From Nocardioides litoris (GTDB lineage: Bacteria; Actinomycetota; Actinomycetes; Propionibacteriales; Nocardioidaceae): 64,000 nucleotides of DNA. Below are positions 1-8,046 of the stretch, in pieces. Each line of letters starts with the position of its first letter. Within the stretch, counting starts at the first letter, position 1. Where the stretch lies: assembly GCF_006346315.1 (NCBI RefSeq), contig NZ_VDMR01000008.1, positions 1 through 64,000 of the forward strand, given 5' to 3'. The position numbers were made by a program, and so were the translations under genes. The notes under the pieces are model-generated. The model saw only the letters and a program-made list of their open reading frames with translations. It made no database searches and was not told the origin of the DNA.

Positions 1-115
1 CAGCCAAGGCAAGAACCCCCGCGAGATCCGACGCTGCCTCAAGCGCTACATCGCCCGAGACCTCTACCGAACCCTCGAAGCCGGCGACACCCAAACACCC
101 CTTGACCAGACATAG
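1..115 (+). CDS. IS110-type transposase, C-terminal end (cut by window edge)
   Basis: The open frame enters from the left edge and stops with TAG at 113-115. The 37 visible residues include a basic stretch with the pattern GKNPREIRRCLKRY followed by IARDLYRTLE. That pattern resembles the extreme C-terminus of IS110-family (DEDD) transposases of actinobacteria. Codon use (CAA, ACA, CGA, AAC) is less extreme in GC than all following genes, which suits an acquired element. The catalytic N-terminal domain lies outside the window, so it is unknown whether the element is intact. The family call rests on one short motif and could be wrong. Confidence 0.55.
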   Translation, partial: SQGKNPREIRRCLKRYIARDLYRTLEAGDTQTPLDQT

Positions 116-125
116 GAGCGTCCAC

Positions 126-555
126 CTAGCCGGGCGCGGCCAGCCAGACCGGGCTGGTGCAGGGCGACGCCGCGTGCGGGTGGCGGATCGCGGTTGACCG
201 TCCGTCCCGGTCGGCCGCGTCGGCCAGCCGGCCGGTGCGGGCGAAGTCACCCGGCGTGGTGCCCGCGACCTGCTGGTACGCCGGCGGCAGCAGCCCGGCC
301 AGCACCTCGCCCAGCACGCTGTCGGACAGCGTCGCGTGGTCGGTCAGCGCGGCGGCGTCGAGCCCGGCGCTGCGCATCGAGGCGAACACCAGCGCGGGGG
401 CGGCGTGGTGGCGCGGTGAACCGTACCGGGGACGATCGCGCCCGCCGACGGGCCGAGGCCGCCGGCCAGCAGCAGGCCCGGCCCGGCGGCGGCGACCGCG
501 CGCCGCGAGAGCCCCGGCGGCGGCTCCGGGTGGGTGTGGCCGCTCGTGTGGTCAT
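126..555 (-). pseudogene. Broken gene for a small Tat-exported protein of unknown function
   Basis: A protein-like sequence is spread over three reading frames on the minus strand. An ATG at 555-553 starts a few residues. After an apparent 2-nt shift the second frame gives an SRRAVAAAG Tat-like signal with a hydrophobic stretch (about 510-410). After another shift near 410 the third frame gives a clean 87-residue tail (389-126). The tail contains LTDHATLSDSVLGEVLAGLL and ends at a TAG. The frame changes, together with an IS-type remnant just to the left, suggest decay; sequencing errors would look the same. I do not recognise the tail domain. Confidence 0.4.
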
Positions 556-621
556 GGCGTGGACGTGGACGTCGCACACGCCTCCCGTCGCACCACGTCC
601 GGGCGACGCGTGGTGGGCTCC

Positions 622-627
622 TAGGCT
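622..627 (+). promoter_or_regulatory. -10 element (TAGGCT) of a leaderless promoter
   Basis: TAGGCT fits the actinobacterial TANNNT -10 pattern. It lies 7 nt before the GTG at 635, so transcription should start at or next to the start codon. Confidence 0.45.
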
Positions 628-634
628 GTCGGCC

Positions 635-1282
635 GTGATCATCGCGCCGACGCACGGGTTCGTGCTGCTCGCGGTGCCGAAGGTCGCGAGCACCTCCCTC
701 GACGCCGCCCTCGGCCACCTGCACGAGCCGCCGCCGGGCCGACCGCCGCACAAGCACCAGAACCTGCTCGGCTTCCACCGCCACACCGCCCCGCGGATCG
801 AGGCGGCCGGGCACCCGCGGTCGTCGTACGAGGTGGTGGCGCTGTTCCGCGACCCGGTCGCCTGGCTGGAGTCGTGGTGGCGCTACCGGCAGCGCCCGCT
901 CGTGCGCGAGGAGCGCAGCACGGGTGACCTGGCGTTCGCCGAGTTCGTGCGGCTCTTCCTCGACGACAAGGACGCGACCGGGATCAAGGGCCGGCCGGCT
1001 CGGTTCATCGCCGGCGAAGCCGCGTCGGGGGCGCGGCTCGACCGGCTCTTCGCGGTCGACCGGCCCGAGGTGTGGACCGCGTGGTTCTCCGAGCGGGTCG
1101 GGGCGCCGGTCGAGGTGCCGCGCCGCAACGCCTCCACCGCGCGCCGCGCCGAGCCGCTGCCCGACGACCTGGCCGTGGAGCTGCGGGCGTGGTTCGCGCC
1201 CGAGTACGCCGTGCTGGCCGAGCTGGAGCCCACGGGCGAGTGGCAGCCGCCGGTCGGCTACCGCCCGCCCGGCCTCAGCTGA
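635..1282 (+). CDS. Sulfotransferase-family protein
   Basis: The 215-residue product has the layout of small sulfotransferases that use PAPS. A phosphate-binding turn VPKVASTSL (residues 13-21) is analogous to the PKTAGTS 5'-phosphosulfate loop. A later block ALFRDPVAWLESWW provides the RDP..R/S-type 3'-phosphate contacts. The acceptor cannot be read from the sequence. I chose GTG at 635 because the homologous part begins there and a TAGGCT -10 element sits 7 nt upstream; the frame is open further upstream but lacks family character. The 3' end overlaps the convergent membrane-protein gene by 8 bp. The family is fairly clear; the substrate is unknown. Confidence 0.7.
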   Translation: MIIAPTHGFVLLAVPKVASTSLDAALGHLHEPPPGRPPHKHQNLLGFHRHTAPRIEAAGHPRSSYEVVALFRDPVAWLESWWRYRQRPLVREERSTGDLAFAEFVRLFLDDKDATGIKGRPARFIAGEAASGARLDRLFAVDRPEVWTAWFSERVGAPVEVPRRNASTARRAEPLPDDLAVELRAWFAPEYAVLAELEPTGEWQPPVGYRPPGLS

Positions 1283-1625
1283 GCAGGAAGTACAGGCCGA
1301 CCACCGTCGGCGTGAACCCCGCCAGCAGCCACGGGCTGGCCATCGACCGCCGGTGGATGGCGAACGCGGCTGCGATGGCGACGACGCCGAACGCGCCGCC
1401 GAGGACGCTCAGGCCGATCTGCGAGACCCGCTCGGAGTCGTCGATGAAGAACGACGCCAGCACGAGGCCGATCGAGAGGTGGAAGATCGTGGTGCCGACC
1501 AGGACCGACAGCACGGTGCGCTGCACGCGCTCCAGGCGGGCGATGTCCTCCGGCGACGCCGCCGTGCGGGGCCGGTCGGGGTCGATGAGGTGCTTGGCGC
1601 GTCGGGGGGTCGGCTCGGGGGCCAT
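1275..1625 (-). CDS. Small integral membrane protein, unknown
   Basis: The product has 116 residues. A charged N-terminal 35 residues (ending ARLERVQRT) precede three hydrophobic segments: about residues 38-60 (VLSVLVGTTIFHLSIGLVLASFF), 68-88 (IGLSVLGGAFGVVAIAAAFA) and 97-115. It is probably a three-helix inner-membrane protein with its N-terminus in the cytoplasm. The 5' end is set by the only ATG, preceded by a weak purine-rich stretch. No known domain is recognised. It converges with the sulfotransferase gene (8 bp overlap) and is monocistronic. Confidence 0.7.
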   Translation of the reverse strand: MAPEPTPRRAKHLIDPDRPRTAASPEDIARLERVQRTVLSVLVGTTIFHLSIGLVLASFFIDDSERVSQIGLSVLGGAFGVVAIAAAFAIHRRSMASPWLLAGFTPTVVGLYFLLS

Positions 1626-1711
1626 GCCCCCAGCCTAGGAGCCGCCCCCTCGACACCTGGCCGCCACCCGAGGGCCGCTGCCGGTCCACCTGGGACGGGC
1701 AGGCTGTCGGG

Positions 1712-1897
1712 GTGCACGAGACCCTGACCTACCTGCGCCTGACGCGGATGCTCGACGAGGTCGAGCGGAGCCACCCCGAGGTGTCGGGCCCGCTGCGCCT
1801 GACCCTGCTGCGCGCCCACCGCGAGGGCGAGGTCGCCTGGCTCGACGAGGCGCGGTTCGTCGAGGTGCTCGACGACCTGGTGCGCCACAGCGCCTGA
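1712..1897 (+). CDS. Small hypothetical protein (61 aa)
   Basis: A short GTG-started frame encodes a soluble, acidic, helix-rich protein. It is rich in Leu, Glu and Arg (for example VERSHPEVSGPLRLTLLRAHR). A CAGGCT element 6 nt before the GTG resembles the leaderless -10 pattern seen at many genes here. Third positions are nearly all G/C, as in real neighbours. It ends 6 bp before the convergent SDR stop. No family is recognised; the residue composition and position support a real gene. Confidence 0.55.
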   Translation: MHETLTYLRLTRMLDEVERSHPEVSGPLRLTLLRAHREGEVAWLDEARFVEVLDDLVRHSA

Positions 1898-1903
1898 GCG
1901 ACC

Positions 1904-2821
1904 TCAGCCGAGGTCGAAGCGGACGCCCGTCCATTCCTCGGTGCGCTCCCACAGCGCCGCGGCCAGCCGCTCGTCGCGGGCGTGGGGGCTCAACCGGGCG
2001 TGCCCGAGCCGGCCCCTCACCTCCCGCAGCTGCGTCGGCCCGACGTACGACGCCGCCTCGGCCCACGTGGCCGCCCAGAGCGTCGGGTTGGCGCCGGCCG
2101 CGGCCGACTGCGTGAGCAGGCGGGTCACCAGCGGGGCGACCTGGCGCACGAGCGGGAGCCCGCCGAGCCCGTCGCGGGAGGTGACCAGCCCGGTCGAGGC
2201 GACCCCGGGGTGGCAGGCGGTGACGGTCAGCGGCAGGCCCGCGGCGGTGGCTCGACGGTGCAGCTCGCGGGCGAGGAGCAGGTTGGCCAGCTTGGAGTTG
2301 CCGTAGGCCTGGGAAGGGCTGTAGCCGGCCCTCGGGTTGCCCTCGAGGACGGTGGCGTCGCCCTGGTGGTGGGCGATGGAGGAGACGACCACGACGCGCG
2401 GCGCGTCCGCCTCGAGGAGCCGGGGGAGCAGCTGGGCGGTCAGGGCGGCGTGCCCGAGGTGGTTGGTGCCGAGCTGCAGCTCGAACCCGTCGGCGGTCTC
2501 GCGGTAGCGCGGTGGGGTCATGACACCGGCGTTGGCCACGAGCGTGTCCAGCGGCCCGGACCAGTCCTCGGCGAACGCGCGCACCGAGGCCAGCGAGGCC
2601 AGGTCGAGCTCGGCGACCTCGACCCCGCCGGGCAGCTTCGCCTGTGCCTGGCGGGCCTTGTCGAGGTCGCGACAGGCGATGGTCACCGCGGCACCGTGGT
2701 CGGCGAACGCCTTCGCGGCGTGGAAGCCGATGCCGGAGTTGCCGCCCGTGACGACGATGCGTCGGCCGGAGAGGTCGGGCAGGTCGGAGGGGCCGAAGCC
2801 GGCGAGGTCAGGTGTGCTCAC
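1904..2821 (-). CDS. SDR-family oxidoreductase (retinol-dehydrogenase-like)
   Basis: The 305-residue protein is a classical Rossmann short-chain dehydrogenase. The cofactor loop is TGGNSGIG (about residues 23-30), followed by LVANAGV (NAG motif), a catalytic Ser in VVVVSSIAHH, and the active-site pair in YGNSK. The large family includes bacterial proteins resembling retinol dehydrogenase and WWOX and acts with NAD(P)H on unknown carbonyl or alcohol substrates. I take GTG at 2821 because the frame upstream reads as a GC-rich shadow and the divergent methyltransferase starts at 2916. Nothing in the flanks links it to the steroid genes. Confidence 0.85.
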   Translation of the reverse strand: MSTPDLAGFGPSDLPDLSGRRIVVTGGNSGIGFHAAKAFADHGAAVTIACRDLDKARQAQAKLPGGVEVAELDLASLASVRAFAEDWSGPLDTLVANAGVMTPPRYRETADGFELQLGTNHLGHAALTAQLLPRLLEADAPRVVVVSSIAHHQGDATVLEGNPRAGYSPSQAYGNSKLANLLLARELHRRATAAGLPLTVTACHPGVASTGLVTSRDGLGGLPLVRQVAPLVTRLLTQSAAAGANPTLWAATWAEAASYVGPTQLREVRGRLGHARLSPHARDERLAAALWERTEEWTGVRFDLG

Positions 2822-2915
2822 CGCGCCATCCTGGCCGCCCGCCGGCGAGGCGGGCCCACCCGTCCGGGCTCGCTCCCGGCTCGCTCTGTGGCCGGTCACC
2901 CGCCAGGATCCTCCC

Positions 2916-3656
2916 GTGAGCGAGATCGACGTGACCGAGGTGTTCCGCCGCGCCCACCAGGGCCTCCCGCGCGAAGCCCCCGGTTCCCGCGGCACGACCG
3001 AGCTCCTGCTGCGCTTGGCCGGCGACCTCCCCGGTGAGCCCGACGTGCTCGACCTGGGCTGCGGCACCGGGCCGGCGGCCGTCCCCCTGGCCGAGCTGAC
3101 GGGCGGGCGGGTCACGGGCGTCGACCTCCACGCCGGCTTCCTCGACGACCTGCGCCGCCGCGCCGAGGCCGCCGGGGTCGGCGACCGCGTCACCGCCCTG
3201 CCCGCGTCGATCGACGACCTCCCCCTGCCCGACGCCTGCGCCGACCTGGTGTGGGCCGAGGGGTCGGCGTACGTGGTCGGGTTCGACGCCGCCCTCACCG
3301 GCTGGCGCCGCCTGCTCCGACCCGGCGGGGTGCTCGTGCTGACCGAGGCGGAGTGGCTCGTGCCCGACCCGTCGCCCGGGGCGCGGGCGTTCTGGGACCC
3401 GGGCTACCCGGCGATGCGCACCACCGCCGGCAACATCGCGGCCGCCGAGCGGCTCGGATGGACGGTTCGCGCCACCTACGTCCTGCCCGACTCCGACTGG
3501 GCGGAGTACTACGACCCGCTCCGGGCTCGCCTCGAGGAGCTGCGGGCCGCCGGCGTGCCGGACGGCCTCGTCGACCAGGTGGGCGAGGAGATCGGGGTGC
3601 GGGAGTGGCACGGCGCCGAGTACGGCTACACCGGCTACGTCCTGCGGCCCCGCTGA
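2916..3656 (+). CDS. Class I SAM-dependent methyltransferase
   Basis: The 246-residue product has the seven-strand methyltransferase fold. Motif I is VLDLGCGTG (residues about 47-55), motif II is the acidic end of strand 2 (VTGVDLHAGF), and a post-motif LRPGGVLVLTE follows. The C-terminal part (DSDWAEYYDPLRARLEEL) resembles UbiE/COQ5-like enzymes that methylate small molecules. The acceptor cannot be deduced. The GTG start follows a CAGGAT element by 6 nt, consistent with leaderless expression. It is divergent from the SDR gene at 1904-2821 with a 94-bp gap. Confidence 0.82.
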   Translation: MSEIDVTEVFRRAHQGLPREAPGSRGTTELLLRLAGDLPGEPDVLDLGCGTGPAAVPLAELTGGRVTGVDLHAGFLDDLRRRAEAAGVGDRVTALPASIDDLPLPDACADLVWAEGSAYVVGFDAALTGWRRLLRPGGVLVLTEAEWLVPDPSPGARAFWDPGYPAMRTTAGNIAAAERLGWTVRATYVLPDSDWAEYYDPLRARLEELRAAGVPDGLVDQVGEEIGVREWHGAEYGYTGYVLRPR

Positions 3657-3795
3657 GGCGCATCGCGACGGAGAGCGACGTACGACGACGTGCAGGATCG
3701 GCCGCGGCAGGCCCGGCCCCCCGTCGTGGCGCGGGTGTCGCGACTGCGACCGGCGAACCTGTACGTCCTTGTCCGGGGCCGGTCTACCGTGCCCC

Positions 3796-3828
3796 ATGCT
3801 CGTGCGCATGGGATGGAACGCCGCGTGA
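3796..3828 (+). other. Ten-codon leader ORF coupled to the kinase gene
   Basis: An ATG at 3796 lies 5 nt after a TACCGT -10 element (3785-3790). It encodes MLVRMGWNAA and stops with TGA at 3826-3828, overlapping the GTG start of the downstream kinase (GTGA). This arrangement would let a leaderless mRNA load ribosomes on the short ORF and re-initiate at the kinase. Alternatively it is a chance ORF and the kinase starts at ATG 3813. Confidence 0.4.
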
Positions 3829-4298
3829 GCCGGGTGGTCTTCATGTGCGGTCCCTCGGGGGCCGGCAAGTCGACGTACGCCAAGCGCCTGGAGGAGGCCG
3901 GGATGGTCCGCCTGACCTTCGACGCCGAGCTGTGGCGTCGCGGGGTGACCGAGGTGCCGCCGCCGGCCGAGGTGCGGGCCGAGGTCGACGCCGAGCTGCG
4001 CGAGCAGCTGCTGGCGCACGTCGCGGCCGGTCGCGACGTCGTGCTCGACTTCTCGTTCTGGTCGCGGGCCATGCGTGACGACTGGCGCGCCCTGCTCCGC
4101 CCCACCGGTGTGGTGCCCGAGACGATCTACCTCGCGACCCACCGCGAGACCGTGCTCCGCCGGCTGCGCGACCGCCGCGGCGCCCACGCCGACGACGCGG
4201 TGGTCGACGAGGCGCTCGCCGAGGGCTACGTCGACCACTTCGAGCCGCCGACGGAGGACGAGGGGCCGCTGGCCGTCGTCAGGCCCGACGAGCGATAA
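3825..4298 (+). CDS. P-loop kinase of the AAA_33 type
   Basis: The 157-residue protein opens with VVFMCGPSGAGKSTYAKRL, a Walker A P-loop at residues 4-18. A later VVLDFSFWSRAMRDDW block and an arginine-rich lid (ETVLRRLRDRRG) follow. This is the size and order of small P-loop kinases in the AAA_33/zeta-toxin-like group, which phosphorylate small molecules or RNA ends. GTG 3825 is favoured because it starts 3 residues before the beta strand leading into the P-loop and overlaps the stop of a 10-codon leader ORF; ATG 3813 in the same frame is an alternative. The substrate is unknown. Confidence 0.72.
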   Translation: MSRVVFMCGPSGAGKSTYAKRLEEAGMVRLTFDAELWRRGVTEVPPPAEVRAEVDAELREQLLAHVAAGRDVVLDFSFWSRAMRDDWRALLRPTGVVPETIYLATHRETVLRRLRDRRGAHADDAVVDEALAEGYVDHFEPPTEDEGPLAVVRPDER

Positions 4299-4338
4299 CC
4301 GGTGGCGCGGGCGCGCGACGCCGCAGCATCCTCGGCAC

Positions 4339-5325
4339 GTGGACATCAGGCCCTTCTCGCCCGACGAGGTCGACGACCTCCGCGCCTTCGTCGAGCTGAC
4401 CAACGCCTCCGAGGCCTCGGTGGCGCCGTGGGCCCGGACGGTGACCCTGCGCGAGGCGGCGGGCCGCTACCGCCACGGCTGGGACGGCGAGCCGGCGACG
4501 CCGTACCTCGCGGTGCTGGACGGTGAGGTCGTGGCCGCGGGCACCGTGTCGACGAGCGAGCGCGACAACCTCCACCTGGCCTGGCTGGGTGTCGACGTAC
4601 GACCTGACCTGCGCCGCCGCGGCCTCGGGTCCGAGGTGCTGGCCCGGCTCGAGGCCGACGCCCGCGCGCTCGGTCGCACCTCGCTCGGGCTGGGGTGCTG
4701 GGACGTGCCGGGGCTGGAGGACTTCGCCCTGGCCCACGGCTACGAGCGGAGGTCCACCGACGTCAACCGCCGCCAGCTCCTGCCCGAGGTCGACCCCACC
4801 GTGGTCGACGCGCTTCACGATGATGCGCTGCTCGACGCGGCCGACTACGAGCTCGTGCGCCGACGGGGCCGCACCCCCGAGGCCGAGCTCGACGCCCTCG
4901 CGGTGATGACCGCGGCCATCAACGACGCCCCGACCGGCGACCTCGACATCGAGGACGAGGTCTTCGACGCCGACCGCGTGCGCGCCTACGAGCACGCCCA
5001 CGAGCAGCGCGGCATCGACCTCTACCGCGTCGTCGCCCGCCTCCGGCGCACCGGCGAGCTGGCCGGGCAGACGGTCGTCGGCGTCGACCGCGAGCGCCCG
5101 CACCTGGGCGACCAGCACGACACCTCGGTCGTCGCCGCCCACCGCGGCCACCGCCTGGGCACGCTGCTCAAGACCGACATGCTCCGCTGGCTGCGCGGCG
5201 CCGAGCCGCAGCTGGCCGAGATCGACACCTGGAACGCCGAGTCCAACGGCTTCATGATCGGCGTCAACGAGCAGCTCGGCTATCGCGTCATGGGCCGCAG
5301 CATGGATCTGCAGAAGTCCGTCTAG
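4339..5325 (+). CDS. Tandem GNAT-domain N-acetyltransferase
   Basis: The 328-residue protein carries two GNAT folds. In the first (about 1-150) the acetyl-CoA loop is VRPDLRRRGLGSEVL. In the second (about 160-328) it is VAAHRGHRLGTLLK, followed by the typical C-terminal WNAESNGFMIGVNEQLGYRV that closes the CoA pocket. Two-domain GNATs of this size occur widely in actinobacteria, including mycothiol synthase-like enzymes, but the acceptor cannot be inferred. The start is GTG 4339, where similarity to GNAT begins (VDIRPFSPDE). Its stop overlaps the stop of the convergent ipdC gene by 4 bp. Confidence 0.82.
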   Translation: MDIRPFSPDEVDDLRAFVELTNASEASVAPWARTVTLREAAGRYRHGWDGEPATPYLAVLDGEVVAAGTVSTSERDNLHLAWLGVDVRPDLRRRGLGSEVLARLEADARALGRTSLGLGCWDVPGLEDFALAHGYERRSTDVNRRQLLPEVDPTVVDALHDDALLDAADYELVRRRGRTPEAELDALAVMTAAINDAPTGDLDIEDEVFDADRVRAYEHAHEQRGIDLYRVVARLRRTGELAGQTVVGVDRERPHLGDQHDTSVVAAHRGHRLGTLLKTDMLRWLRGAEPQLAEIDTWNAESNGFMIGVNEQLGYRVMGRSMDLQKSV

Positions 5326-6407
5326 CCCACGACGTACGACGACCCGCGCCGCAGCTCGTCGGCGGCGACGGTCACCACCCGGTCGAGCAGCTCCTCGCAC
5401 GTCGGCAGGTCGTCGATGACGCCGACGACCTGGCCGGAGGCGAGCACGCCGGTCGACGCGTCGCCGTCGACCAGGCCGGCCTTGAGCATGACCGGGGTGT
5501 TGGCGGCCAGCGCCATCTGCGACAGCGAGCGGCCCTGCGCCTTGCGCATGCTGCGGCCGTCCTTGGCCAGCTGGACCCACGACATCCCCGAGCCACGCTT
5601 GAAGTCGACCGTACGACGCACGGTCGGCCCCAGCCGGCGCGCGGCCGAGGTGCCCTCGAGGGACTCGACGAGGTCGGTGCGCAGCATCCGGTGCGGCATG
5701 CCGTCGACCTTGGCCGTGACCACGGTGCCGGTCAGGTCGGTGGCCAGGTAGCGCTCCTTGACCGCCTGCGGCACCGCGGAGTCCTGGGTGAGGAGGAAGC
5801 GGGTGCCCATGCCGATGCCGGCGGCGCCGTACGACAGGGCGGCGGCGAGCCCGCGCCCGTCGAAGAACCCGCCCGCAGCGATCACCGGGATGTCGCTGCC
5901 CGCGTCGCGCAGGGCGTCGAGCACCGACGGCAGGAGCAGGGTGGTCGGCACGGGGCCGGTGTGGCCGCCGCCCTCGCCGCCCTGCACCATCACCGCGTCA
6001 GCGCCCCACGAGGCGACCTTGACCGCGTGCTTGCCGGCGCCGATCGACGGCATGACGACGATGCCGGCCTCCTTGAGCACCGCGATCAGCTCGGGCTTGG
6101 GGGCGAGGGCGAACGAGGCGACCTTGACGTCGTGGTCGACCAGCAGCCGGCAGCGGTCGGCGGCGTCGCCGGCGTCGGCGCGCATGTTGACGCCGAACGG
6201 CCGGTCGGTGCGGCTCTTGACCTCGACGATCGCCCGCTCGAGCTCGGCGAAGGACATCGTGGCCGAGGCCAGGATGCCGAGCCCGCCGGCCTCGGCGGTG
6301 CCGGAGACCAGGCGCGGCCCGGAGACCCAGCCCATGCCGGTCTGCACGACCGGGTGGCGGACGCCGACCAGGTCGGTGAACGGGGTGCGGATCAGCTGCT
6401 CGATCAC
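5322..6407 (-). CDS. ipdC: IpdC, FMN-dependent enzyme of steroid ring C/D catabolism
   Basis: The 361-residue protein is a nitronate-monooxygenase-like TIM barrel (2-nitropropane dioxygenase family). Motifs include VQTGMGWVSGPRLVSGTAEAGGLG at the N-terminus, VMVQGGEGGGHTG (phosphate/flavin loop) and IPVIAAGGFFDGRGLAAALSYGAAGIGMGTRF. In M. tuberculosis IpdC (Rv3553) is a flavin-dependent dehydrogenase acting on the CoA thioester that retains steroid rings C and D, before hydrolytic ring opening. The assignment rests on fold plus position: last gene of echA20-ipdA-ipdB-ipdC, each overlapping the next by a few bases (ATG at 6407 overlaps the ipdB stop). The set is probably controlled by KstR2 from the operator at 8852-8869. 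Confidence 0.85.
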   Translation of the reverse strand: MIEQLIRTPFTDLVGVRHPVVQTGMGWVSGPRLVSGTAEAGGLGILASATMSFAELERAIVEVKSRTDRPFGVNMRADAGDAADRCRLLVDHDVKVASFALAPKPELIAVLKEAGIVVMPSIGAGKHAVKVASWGADAVMVQGGEGGGHTGPVPTTLLLPSVLDALRDAGSDIPVIAAGGFFDGRGLAAALSYGAAGIGMGTRFLLTQDSAVPQAVKERYLATDLTGTVVTAKVDGMPHRMLRTDLVESLEGTSAARRLGPTVRRTVDFKRGSGMSWVQLAKDGRSMRKAQGRSLSQMALAANTPVMLKAGLVDGDASTGVLASGQVVGVIDDLPTCEELLDRVVTVAADELRRGSSYVVG

Positions 6408-7159
6408 GACGGCGGGACCTCCTTGAAGCGGATGCCCCTCGGATCGAGCACCTCGGTGATGACGACCAGCTCCTCGGTCGTCGGCTCACGTGTCGTCGGC
6501 ACGTCGGCGAGGTCGCCCAGGTCGAACCCTGTCGCCTCCTGCACCTCGGCCACGGTGGTGCCGGGGTGCACCGAGCGCAGCCGCACCGTCCGGTCCGGAC
6601 CACCGACGTCGAGGACGGCCAGGTCGGTGACGATCCGGTGGATGTCGTTGAACCGCGCCGCCGCGGGCCCGGCCTCGGCCGCCCGCCGTGGGCCGACACC
6701 GGAGACGATGTCGACCGCCTCGACGAACACGCGGGGGGAGTGGCGCGGCACCCAGTAGGACGTGCGGTTGTTGACCGTGTTGCCGGGGGCGCCCCGCGAG
6801 CCGAGCAGCTGCAGCCTCGGACGGTCGAAGGGCCCGATGGCGGAGATGTTCTGGTTGCCGTGGCGGTCGACCTGGGTCGCGCCCATCATCACGTGGCGGG
6901 TGCCGTGCGCGACGACGTCGAAGACCCGGCGGAAGGGGATCCACCCCTCGACCACGTCCCCCTGCGCGAACAGCGGCGGCACGCCGGCCAGGAACACCGA
7001 CTCCCCGTCGCTGATCACCAGGTCGGGGTTGGAGGTCAGCTTGGCCAGCCGCACCCCGAGCATCGGCATCGTGCCCATGGGGCTGGCGAAGACCTCACCG
7101 TCGTCCGCGAAGGCGTCGGCCACCGCCGCCGCGCACACGTCGGCCCGTGTCGGCTCCAT
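6404..7159 (-). CDS. ipdB: IpdB, beta subunit of the steroid ring-C hydrolase IpdAB
   Basis: The 251-residue product belongs to the CoA-transferase family I beta-like fold. The block GDVVEGWIPFRRVFDVVAHG and the segment MMGATQVDRHGNQNISAIG are typical of this fold. In IpdAB the CoA-transferase fold has been repurposed to hydrolyse COCHEA-CoA, opening the last steroid ring. The start is ATG 7159, which overlaps the ipdA stop as ATGA; the frame is open upstream into ipdA but this is shadow. It is translationally coupled to ipdA and overlaps ipdC by 4 bp. Whether the usual catalytic glutamate is kept cannot be judged without alignment. Confidence 0.87.
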   Translation of the reverse strand: MEPTRADVCAAAVADAFADDGEVFASPMGTMPMLGVRLAKLTSNPDLVISDGESVFLAGVPPLFAQGDVVEGWIPFRRVFDVVAHGTRHVMMGATQVDRHGNQNISAIGPFDRPRLQLLGSRGAPGNTVNNRTSYWVPRHSPRVFVEAVDIVSGVGPRRAAEAGPAAARFNDIHRIVTDLAVLDVGGPDRTVRLRSVHPGTTVAEVQEATGFDLGDLADVPTTREPTTEELVVITEVLDPRGIRFKEVPPS

Positions 7160-8046
7160 CAGGACTCCTCCCCGTACGCCGCCACCGCGGCCTGGTAGGC
7201 CGCCTCGTCGCCGGCGAGGAACCGGTCGTGGAAGGCCTGCCACTCCTCGTCGCTGCCGCCGGCCGCAGCGGCGTAGGCCTTCTGGAACCTCTCGTCGCGG
7301 GCGTAGTCGGGCCGGCAGTCGGTGAAGTGCGCCCCGTGCGGCGTCTCGACGACCCCGGTGACCAGCATCCGGCTCAGCAGCAGCCGCTGCACCGGGGTGT
7401 CGACGGTCAGGCCGGCGGTGTCGACGACCTGCTCGACCGAGAGGTAGGTGCGCTCGGCGGCCATCGCGAAGAGGTCGTCGAAGTACGGGTCGGGCCCGAG
7501 GTAGGTCGCGTTGCCGTGCGCATCAGCACGGTTGAGGTGGACCAGGGCCACGTCGAGCCTGAGGGCCGGCACGGCGACGAGCTCCTCGTGCCCGAACCCC
7601 TCGTCGTACGGCGAGGTGACGGTCTCGATCCAGGGCTGGTTGACCAGCACGTCGGAGCCCAGCCCGGCCCGCACCGGCAGGAACGGCAGCCGCTGGGCCG
7701 CCGCCCGCAGCCCGGTCTGGAACATGCCCTCGTCGAGCTCCACGACCTCGGGGATCGTGCCCTGCTGCCGGGCCCGCTGGAAGTTGGGCTCCAGCGGCAC
7801 CGTGTCGAGGGAGACGAAGGCGTAGACCAGCCGGCGGATCTTGCCGGCCCGGGCCAGCAGGCCGACGTCGGCGCCGCCCCAGGACACGATGGTCAGGTCC
7901 GTCAGGTCCGAGCGGTAGATCGCGCGGACCAGGGCCATCGGCTTGCGCCGCGGGCCCCAGCCGCCGATGCCGATGGTCATGCCGTCCTCGAGGGAGGCCA
8001 CGACGTCCTCGATGGTCGTCTGCTTGTCGCGGGGCCCCTTGCTCAC
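7159..8046 (-). CDS. ipdA: IpdA, alpha subunit of the steroid ring-C hydrolase IpdAB
   Basis: The 295-residue product has the alpha-subunit CoA-transferase pattern. It shows MTIGIGGWGPRRKPMALVRAI near the N-terminus, then TIVSWGGADVGLLARAGKIRRLVYAFVSL, and a central VALVHLNRADAHGNATYLGPD. M. tuberculosis IpdA (Rv3551) has this size and partners IpdB. Together they open ring C of the COCHEA-CoA thioester. The ATG at 8046 overlaps the echA20 stop (ATGA), and its own stop overlaps ipdB. The order echA20-ipdA-ipdB-ipdC equals Rv3550-Rv3553, which strongly supports the call. Confidence 0.88.
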   Translation of the reverse strand: MSKGPRDKQTTIEDVVASLEDGMTIGIGGWGPRRKPMALVRAIYRSDLTDLTIVSWGGADVGLLARAGKIRRLVYAFVSLDTVPLEPNFQRARQQGTIPEVVELDEGMFQTGLRAAAQRLPFLPVRAGLGSDVLVNQPWIETVTSPYDEGFGHEELVAVPALRLDVALVHLNRADAHGNATYLGPDPYFDDLFAMAAERTYLSVEQVVDTAGLTVDTPVQRLLLSRMLVTGVVETPHGAHFTDCRPDYARDERFQKAYAAAAGGSDEEWQAFHDRFLAGDEAAYQAAVAAYGEES

